From an uncultured Oscillospiraceae bacterium (GTDB lineage Bacteria; Bacillota; Clostridia; Oscillospirales; Oscillospiraceae): DNA of 7,728 nucleotides. Within the stretch, counting starts at the first letter, position 1; every line of letters begins with the position of its first letter. This document shows positions 6,301 through 7,728 of the stretch, in pieces. The notes beneath the pieces were generated by a model. It worked only from the letters and a program-made list of their open reading frames with translations, was not told where the DNA came from and searched no databases. Both the position numbers and the translations under genes were made by a program. The stretch covers positions 1 to 7,728 of the forward strand of contig CAAFEV010000322.1 of the NCBI GenBank assembly GCA_900762005.1, in the 5' to 3' direction.

Positions 6301-7728
6301 TTCGTCCCGTACATTCTCTCGAACAACTACGGCGACACGGTTCTGAAAAACAACACCAACATCCTCGGCACCCGCGCAGGCGTCATGGCATTCGACCTGT
6401 ACTACGGCATGGCTGCGGATTATGACGCAGGCCTCTCCGTGACGATTGAAGACAACTTCACCGGCACGATTCAAGGCGTTATCTACTACGACAAGGCAGC
6501 CCGCATTACCGACGAAGCTTGGACAGCCAACGCAGCACTGACCATCCCCGTGTCCGTGACGCTGCCGGCACCCGATGGCTATGACTGGATTGTGGCGAAC
6601 GGCGTGAAGACGCTGGGCGTGTATGCTCCGGTTGTCATTGCCGAAGGCACTCCGGCCGTTGAGGTTCCCGCAGATGTTCCCGCCGAGCAGCAAGCGGCTG
6701 TGGCAGCCGTCGCAGACGCGCTGGTTCAGGAAGGCGCCGTTAAGAGCGAGGGCATCACCACGGAAGCCGCCGCGCTTGTTGACGGAACTGCGGTTATCCT
6801 GAACGAGGGCACCGCAACCGTCGCAGACGCAACCATCGCCTTGGGCGACAAGGTTCAGAAAGCGGATATTGTCAAGCTGGTTGTCGAAACCTATCTGGAC
6901 ATTCAGATTAAGGGCGCAACCGTGGTTGGCGAGAAGAAGACGCTTGTCTTGGACATCACGCCGAAGTACAATGTTATCGCAACCACCGCTGCAATCGGCG
7001 AAGAGATCACCACAGCAAACTCCGAGGTTGTTGCAGCCGCACAGGTGCTGGCGGTCAACAAGCCGGTAACGGTTACCATTGCGCTGCCGGACGGCTATCC
7101 CACCGAAAACCTGCGCGTCAAGCACACCAAGGCAAACGGCGATGTGTTCTATTATGACGCAACAGTCACCACCGTTGAGGGCGTGAACTACGCAAGCTTC
7201 ACCACCACGCACGGCTTCTCCGAGTTCGAGCTCTTCAACGAGGCGGAGCACACCGTTGTTATCGACGAAGCCGTTGCAGCCACCTGCACGGCTACCGGCT
7301 TGACGGAAGGCAGCCACTGCTCCTCCTGCGGCGAAATTATCGTTGCACAGGAAGAAATTGCAGCTCTCGGTCACACCGTCGTTATCGATACCGCTGTTGT
7401 AACCACCTGCACGCAAGACGGTCTGACAGAAGGCAGCCATTGCTCCGTCTGCGGCGAAGTCCTCGTTGCACAGGAAGAAATCGCAGCCCCCGGTCATATC
7501 GAGACCTATATTGACAACAACAACGGCACGCATGACAAAGTCTGCACGGTCTGCGATGATATCATTGTTGATGACGAAGCACACACTTTCGTAGACGGCA
7601 CCTGCGTCTGCGGCGCAACCGAAGTCACCGGGCCGATTCCGGTAGACAACCTGAAGTTCACGAACCACGCTCTGACGCTGGCGGACAGCATCGCGGTCAA
7701 CTTCATTATCCCGACTGCCAACCTGACC
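244..7728 (+). CDS. Giant secreted modular surface protein, adhesin-like (3' end outside window)
   Basis: This frame is open for 2,495 codons from ATG 244 to the window edge. The start is supported by AAGGAG 6 bases upstream and by an in-frame stop at 241-243. Residues 1-30 form a Sec signal peptide: a KKR-type basic start, a Leu/Ala core and an A-S-A|A cleavage site after residue 30. No other membrane segment is seen. The mature part alternates beta-rich modules (34-172, 313-466, 784-938, 1069-1218) with Cys/His-rich CxxC repeats (173-310, 470-699, 953-1066, 2336-2458). It also has an InlB B-type repeat (701-777) and four tandem beta-helix-like repeats (1229-2126). The coding frame is confirmed because repeat copies differ largely at third codon positions while the protein is conserved. 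I see no catalytic motif. The architecture fits an adhesin or ligand-binding scaffold of Clostridia; this role is inferred. Any cell-wall anchor, S-layer homology domain or stop codon must lie downstream. Confidence 0.93.
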   Translation, partial: MQMKKRLLSTILALAMLVSLFAGITTTASAAAGVTYEKVTDASTLASGDVIVLVCETENFAAAAMGTGKFFTYTKATITGTSCTSDAAIEITLGGAAGAWTLTTSEGTIGTSAAKALNKTGSGTTTWTIAIAGGEATITSTNTSCGTIKYNSSAPRFLNYASGQTAISIYRKAAAGAHVHEYDSGVVTTTPTCTDAGVMTYTCVAAGCTDPVASYTEAIPALEHDFTGAVAVSDGNGNHTATCVREGCGETVTEVCADAEPVVTAATCLVGSHTAYTCDVCGYEWAVDGTELGEHVYVDGACDVCGAAEPSSYTFTKITDVTELAEGDIVIIVGDKDGVLYAMTQTQNANNRAAAIVEANEDGTITADYTTIEYITLGKVGDNWTFGVKDGYLCAANSSSNCLRTQTTNDTNGQWAITYKDGVATVTSQGSYTRNTMRFNKSNNPPIFSNYASNTTTGVVVMFYKYTPVCENHVLVATEAVAATCTEAGNSAYWHCAACDKYYSDAEGTTVIKLADTVIPALGHTVVIDAAVAATCTATGLTEGSHCSVCNEVFVAQTVTEIIAHTEQYIDNGDGTHDKVCEVCGAVLIDNEAHILVDNHCVCGYSPCIHNDLTLVAEIPATCTESGVAAYYTCNGCPKLFSDAAAANEIEEPVAIPALGHSFVEYEVIAPTATEQGYTVYICETCMDVTENRDFTDPLGFTVAFYDYPNDAMDSVQVQNGELAAQPTAPTGPKGYTFMYWSTTDQTEASDTAPAAFDFATPITEAIDLYAIYAIAAVGGSSDSFALTGELTDGDYVFGGVKDATIGTMNATNDGSWQKYTIMTPADGVITCSDATHIWTLTNQPGGGVTLKNKSTGEYLTLTTGTKAGSVTLGATACTVYLAGVDATTFEIVQASTSTASAGNQLGLNFGSGYGYRMYAQRPHSSSIATQMRFYKATASVSYSGYTTNPVACAHESVTATAAVAPTCTEAGSIAYWTCDNCHLIFSDAECTAEITLADIGVAALGHNYTSEMIAATCSVAGKTVHTCSACGDTYDSDPVAALGHSYPEGAVAGTACANGCGNVLLERVKISTLVDGMTLILYNAGRGIAMGTTPAGTNYLGAIAPYAPAGDSLLIDSDVAVMTVEAVDNYFRFKLGDNYLNYVGGGNNNLTFAPLADCVNADAKDCSLFALENDNALYCVNGDIGTAKYYVEAYTGRFTTYKCTNNTGADYIFDFYTTSDVQVPTYVAQIGFVKYETVEEAFAAVQTGETITMLCDAEGNGIIVPAGSNFTWDLGGFTYTVSGTLVGSSGTQTNGFQLLKDSNLIFTNGTIAASANATSPDGTKTTKIFIQNYSNLTLDGVTLNGGDFVPYILSNNYGDTVLKNNTNILSTREGVMAFDLYYGMAADYDAGVSVTIEDNFTGTIQGVIYYDKAARITDEAWTANAALTIPETLELTAPDGYEWTVVDGAKVLTAIDYAAQIGSVKYETVAEAFAAVKTGETITMLRDAAGDGIVIPSGSDFTWNLGGFTYTVDGETVGSAGTKTNGFQLLKDSSLTFMNGTIASTKAKILIQNYSNLTLDGVTLQGGTITQYVLSNNYGDTVLKNNTQIIATEGNVAFDVYYGLSSVYYDGVTVTLDETFSGKIEGAVEYGKDSHVTDANWEEKIALTIPATVTLAAPEGYEWTVVDGTKVLTAIDYAAQIGSVKYETVAEAFAAVKTGETITMLRDAAGDGIVVPSGSDFTWNLGGFTYTVDGETVGSAGTKTNGFQLLKESSLAFTNGTIASTKAKILIQNYSNLTLDGVTLQGGTVTQYVLSNNFGSTILKNATNLLATEGNVAFDVYYGLSAVYDSGVSVAIDDTFSGTIDGAIEYGKASRVADVNWAEKAPLTIPTTLELTAPDGYEWTVVDGTKVLTAIDYAAQIGSVKYETVEEAFAAVQAGQTITMLRDAEGNGIIVPAGSNFTWDLGGFTYTVSGTLVGSSGTQTNAFQLLKDSNLIFTNGTIAASANATSPDGTKTTKIFIQNYSNLTLDGVTLNGGDFVPYILSNNYGDTVLKNNTNILGTRAGVMAFDLYYGMAADYDAGLSVTIEDNFTGTIQGVIYYDKAARITDEAWTANAALTIPVSVTLPAPDGYDWIVANGVKTLGVYAPVVIAEGTPAVEVPADVPAEQQAAVAAVADALVQEGAVKSEGITTEAAALVDGTAVILNEGTATVADATIALGDKVQKADIVKLVVETYLDIQIKGATVVGEKKTLVLDITPKYNVIATTAAIGEEITTANSEVVAAAQVLAVNKPVTVTIALPDGYPTENLRVKHTKANGDVFYYDATVTTVEGVNYASFTTTHGFSEFELFNEAEHTVVIDEAVAATCTATGLTEGSHCSSCGEIIVAQEEIAALGHTVVIDTAVVTTCTQDGLTEGSHCSVCGEVLVAQEEIAAPGHIETYIDNNNGTHDKVCTVCDDIIVDDEAHTFVDGTCVCGATEVTGPIPVDNLKFTNHALTLADSIAVNFIIPTANLT
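343..759 (+). other. Extracellular beta-rich module 1 (residues 34-172)
   Basis: The module starts with Y-E-K-V-T-D-A-S-T-L-A-S-G-D-V-I-V and ends with F-L-N-Y-A-S-G-Q-T-A-I-S-I-Y-R-K. The same start pattern (K-[VI]-T-D-x-x-x-L-x-x-G-D) and end pattern (F-x-N-Y-A-S...Y-[KR]) appear in module 2. I know such modules from large secreted proteins of Firmicutes and Bacteroidetes but cannot assign a family name. It is about 139 residues, dominated by Thr, Gly and Ala with alternating hydrophobics, which suggests an all-beta fold. A binding or structural spacer role is inferred. Confidence 0.6.
760..1173 (+). repeat. Cys/His-rich CxxC repeat segment 1 (residues 173-310)
   Basis: At least three units are visible. 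Unit a has Cys193, Cys203, Cys208 and His224; unit b is a variant with H-T-A-T-C-V-R-E-G-C (Cys243, Cys248); unit c has Cys268, Cys278, Cys281 and His295. A short C-D-V-C-G-A (Cys302, Cys305) closes the segment. The pattern is T-C-x8-13-C-x2-4-C-x13-25-G/E-H, a CCCH set that could bind zinc or form disulfides. Such repeats are common in big secreted proteins of Clostridia. They link beta-rich modules 1 and 2. Metal binding is inferred from residue spacing only. Confidence 0.7.
1180..1641 (+). other. Extracellular beta-rich module 2 (residues 313-466)
   Basis: This is the best-preserved copy of the beta-rich module. It opens with F-T-K-I-T-D-V-T-E-L-A-E-G-D-I-V-I-I-V, has a central W-T-F-G-V-K-D-G-Y-L and S-S-N-C-L-R stretch, then T-R-N-T-M-R-F-N and F-S-N-Y-A-S, and finishes with V-V-M-F-Y-K-Y. 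At about 154 residues it is a little longer than module 1. The G-Y-L...R-F-N...Y-A-S...F-Y-K series resembles modules I remember from secreted proteins of Bacteroidetes and Firmicutes, for which I cannot give a family name. No catalytic residues stand out. Confidence 0.62.
1651..2340 (+). repeat. Cys/His-rich CxxC repeat segment 2 (residues 470-699)
   Basis: The longest CxxC segment has five units. Unit e (Cys485, Cys496, Cys499, His524) and unit h (Cys623, Cys634, Cys637, His661) share the pattern A-T-C-T-E-[AS]-G...Y-x-C-x-x-C...F/Y-S-D-A...P-A-L-G-H. Unit f is Cys536, Cys547, Cys550, His565. Unit g is a different subtype, G-D-G-T-H-D-K-V-C-E-V-C-G (Cys581, Cys584) followed by H-C-V-C-G (Cys601, Cys603). 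The last unit, with Cys683 and Cys686, has lost the first cysteine (P-T-A-T instead of P-T-C-T). Zinc or disulfide stabilisation is inferred. Confidence 0.72.
2344..2574 (+). other. InlB B-type (Listeria-Bacteroides) repeat (residues 701-777)
   Basis: The segment follows the InlB B-repeat plan: F-T-V-A-F-Y-D-Y start, a V-Q-V-Q-N-G-E-L strand, a P-T-A-P-T-G-P turn, the signature G-Y-T-F-M-Y-W-S, then F-D-F-A-T-P-I-T-E-A and the closing D-L-Y-A-I-Y. This beta-grasp-like module of about 75 residues is found in multiple copies in surface proteins of Gram-positive and some Gram-negative bacteria. Here it occurs once, as a spacer between CxxC segment 2 and beta-rich module 3. The match is by motif order, so the family call is fairly secure, but no function beyond structural or binding spacer is implied. 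Confidence 0.8.
2593..3057 (+). other. Extracellular beta-rich module 3, divergent (residues 784-938)
   Basis: This module begins F-A-L-T-G-E-L-T-D-G-D-Y-V-F and ends M-R-F-Y-K-A-T, keeping the L-x-x-G-D opening and F-Y-K closing marks of modules 1 and 2. Its interior has drifted: I-W-T-L-T-N, K-S-T-G-E-Y-L-T-L and G-Y-G-Y-R-M-Y replace the corresponding strands. It lies between the InlB B-type repeat and CxxC segment 3. The relationship to modules 1 and 2 is therefore based on ends, length (about 155 residues) and position, and is less certain. Confidence 0.5.
3100..3441 (+). repeat. Cys/His-rich CxxC repeat segment 3 (residues 953-1066)
   Basis: Two full units and a stub are visible. Unit j has A-P-T-C-T-E-A-G with Cys968, Cys979, Cys982 and L-G-H at His1007, and resembles units e and h of segment 2 in its F-S-D-A-E stretch. 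Unit k is a compact form with Cys1018, Cys1028, Cys1031 and His1045. The stub A-C-A-N-G-C-G carries Cys1057 and Cys1061. The segment connects beta-rich modules 3 and 4. Confidence 0.7.
3448..3897 (+). other. Extracellular beta-rich module 4 (residues 1069-1218)
   Basis: It opens with K-I-S-T-L-V-D-G-M-T-L-I-L-Y-N-A-G-R-G-I and closes with Y-I-F-D-F-Y-T-T. The opening resembles the L-x-D-G-D-x-V-x-[IL]-Y-N motif I remember from modules of Clostridia secreted proteins. Inside are F-R-F-K-L-G-D-N-Y-L-N-Y, a G-G-G-N-N-N turn and L-F-A-L-E-N-D strands. It is a beta-rich unit of about 150 residues directly before the large tandem repeats. A carbohydrate- or protein-binding role is possible, but no diagnostic residues are seen. 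Confidence 0.5.
3928..4620 (+). repeat. Large tandem repeat R1, type A (residues 1229-1459)
   Basis: This is the first of four tandem repeats, 231 residues. It begins A-Q-I-G, followed by K-Y-E-T-V-E-E-A-F-A-A-V and T-I-T-M-L, then a G-I-I-V-P-A-G-S-N-F-T-W-D-L-G-G-F strand pair, N-G-T-I, N-Y-S-N-L-T-L-D-G-V-T-L and S-N-N-Y-G-D-T-V-L-K-N-N. Asn/Gly turns between short hydrophobic strands suggest right-handed beta-helix coils. Type A copies carry about 10 extra residues around S-A-N-A-T-S-P-D-G-T-K and one further residue relative to type B. Cys1256 replaces the Arg found at this place in the other three copies. It is about 96% identical to R4 over the first 203 residues. Confidence 0.85.
4621..5280 (+). 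repeat. Large tandem repeat R2, type B (residues 1460-1679)
   Basis: This repeat has 220 residues (660 bases), in register with R3. It has V-A-E-A-F-A-A-V-K-T, G-S-D-F-T-W-N-L-G-G-F, N-G-T-I-A-S-T-K-A-K-I-L-I and L-Q-G-G-T-I-T-Q-Y-V-L-S-N-N-Y, and lacks the type A insertion. Its first 120 residues differ from R3 at only 6 positions, whereas its last 100 differ at about 28. Bases 4730-4841 (112 bp) are identical to 5390-5501 by line-by-line reading. It ends with the shared linker D-G-x-K-V-L-T-A-I-D-Y-A. Confidence 0.85.
5281..5940 (+). repeat. Large tandem repeat R3, type B (residues 1680-1899)
   Basis: This repeat has 220 residues, directly after R2 and of exactly the same length. Notable differences from R2 cluster in the second half (N-A-T-N-L-L versus N-N-T-Q-I-I; V-Y-D-S-G-V-S-V-A-I versus V-Y-Y-D-G-V-T-V-T-L). 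Its tail, T-L-E-L-T-A-P-D-G-Y-E-W, matches the tail of type A R1 better than that of R2, so the copy is mosaic. Asn/Gly-rich turns again suggest beta-helix coils. Confidence 0.85.
5941..6621 (+). repeat. Large tandem repeat R4, type A (residues 1900-2126)
   Basis: The last copy returns to type A, including the S-A-N-A-T-S-P-D-G-T-K insertion. It differs from R1 at 8 of the first 203 residues: S for F, A for T, Q for E, R for C, A for G, G for S, A for E and L for V. Its first few residues (A-Q-I-G-S-V-K-Y) are as in type B. After T-I-P its tail diverges (V-S-V-T-L-P-A-P-D-G-Y-D-W-I) and the T-A-I-D-Y-A linker is lost, which marks the end of the array. Confidence 0.83.
6622..7236 (+). other. 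Unrecognised Ala/Val-rich region (residues 2127-2331)
   Basis: Two parts are visible. Residues 2127-2200 are Ala/Val/Glu-rich with helical stretches (P-A-E-Q-Q-A-A-V-A-A-V-A-D-A-L-V-Q). Residues 2200-2331 are beta-like (L-D-I-Q-I-K-G, L-V-L-D-I-T-P, V-T-V-T-I-A-L-P-D-G-Y) and end in F-T-T-T-H-G-F-S-E-F-E-L-F. The T-H-G-F-S-E-F ending is familiar from the C-terminal parts of large clostridial surface proteins, but I cannot name the domain. It has no cysteines, unlike the segments on its C-terminal side. Confidence 0.55.
7249..7617 (+). repeat. Cys/His-rich CxxC repeat segment 4 (residues 2336-2458)
   Basis: Two near-identical units occur, with Cys2348, Cys2359, Cys2362, His2377 and Cys2389, Cys2400, Cys2403, His2418, both containing L-T-E-G-S-H-C-S and V-A-Q-E-E-I-A-A. 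A third unit of the G-T-H-D-K-V-C-T-V-C subtype follows (Cys2434, Cys2437), closing with T-C-V-C-G (Cys2454, Cys2456). The segment closely mirrors units f and g of segment 2, about 5.4 kb upstream, so the block was duplicated within the gene. Confidence 0.72.
7624..7728 (+). other. Start of a further C-terminal domain, cut by window edge (residues 2461-2495)
   Basis: After the CxxC segment comes a short V-T-G-P-I-P linker, then D-N-L-K-F-T-N-H-A-L-T-L-A-D-S-I-A-V-N-F. The L-x-F-x-x-H-x-L-T-L-x-x-x-I-x-[VI]-N-F pattern resembles a beta-rich domain I remember in clostridial surface proteins. Too little is present to assign it. Confidence 0.4.

Noticed and set aside
3928..6621. CRISPR array or insertion sequence as explanation of the repeats
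   Set aside because: The repeat units are 660-693 bp, directly adjacent, fully in frame and coding. There are no spacers, terminal inverted repeats or transposase.
5056..7668. 870-codon open frame on the - strand
   Set aside because: It has no convincing ribosome binding site, its translation is a Cys/Asn/Arg-rich composition unlike real proteins, and it exists because the + strand gene uses a narrow codon set that avoids antisense stops. The repeats vary mainly at third positions of the + frame.

Overview
The window is almost entirely one very large protein gene on the + strand. The reading frame opens at base 244 behind a good ribosome binding site (AAGGAG, 232-237) and runs without a stop to the last base, giving 2,495 codons of a protein whose C-terminus lies outside the window. 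The first ~240 bases are a leader or intergenic stretch with no gene I can support. The product begins with a classical Sec signal peptide and is built of extracellular-type modules. The long open frames that exist on the - strand are shadows of this gene's biased codon use.

Layout of the protein, in residues: signal peptide 1-30; beta-rich module 34-172; Cys/His-rich CxxC repeats 173-310; second beta-rich module 313-466; CxxC repeats 470-699; an InlB B-type (Listeria-Bacteroides) repeat 701-777; third beta-rich module 784-938; CxxC repeats 953-1066; fourth beta-rich module 1069-1218; four large tandem repeats of 220-231 residues (1229-2126) that look like right-handed beta-helix material; an unrecognised Ala/Val-rich region 2127-2331; CxxC repeats 2336-2458; and the first ~35 residues of a further domain at the window edge. 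The most striking structure is the tandem array. The outer two copies are one type (A, about 96% identical over 203 residues by my count) and the inner two another type (B), giving an A-B-B-A order.

Host: the strong Shine-Dalgarno site, the signal peptide style, the moderately GC-rich coding sequence and the mix of CxxC repeats, InlB B repeat and beta-helix repeats fit a Gram-positive anaerobe of the Clostridia (Bacillota), perhaps a gut Oscillospiraceae-type bacterium. This is inference from style, not a database match. The likely role is a surface-displayed or secreted adhesin or binding scaffold. No catalytic domain is visible, and the cell-wall anchor or S-layer domain expected at the C-terminus would lie beyond the window. 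With only one gene present, nothing can be said about operon partners.
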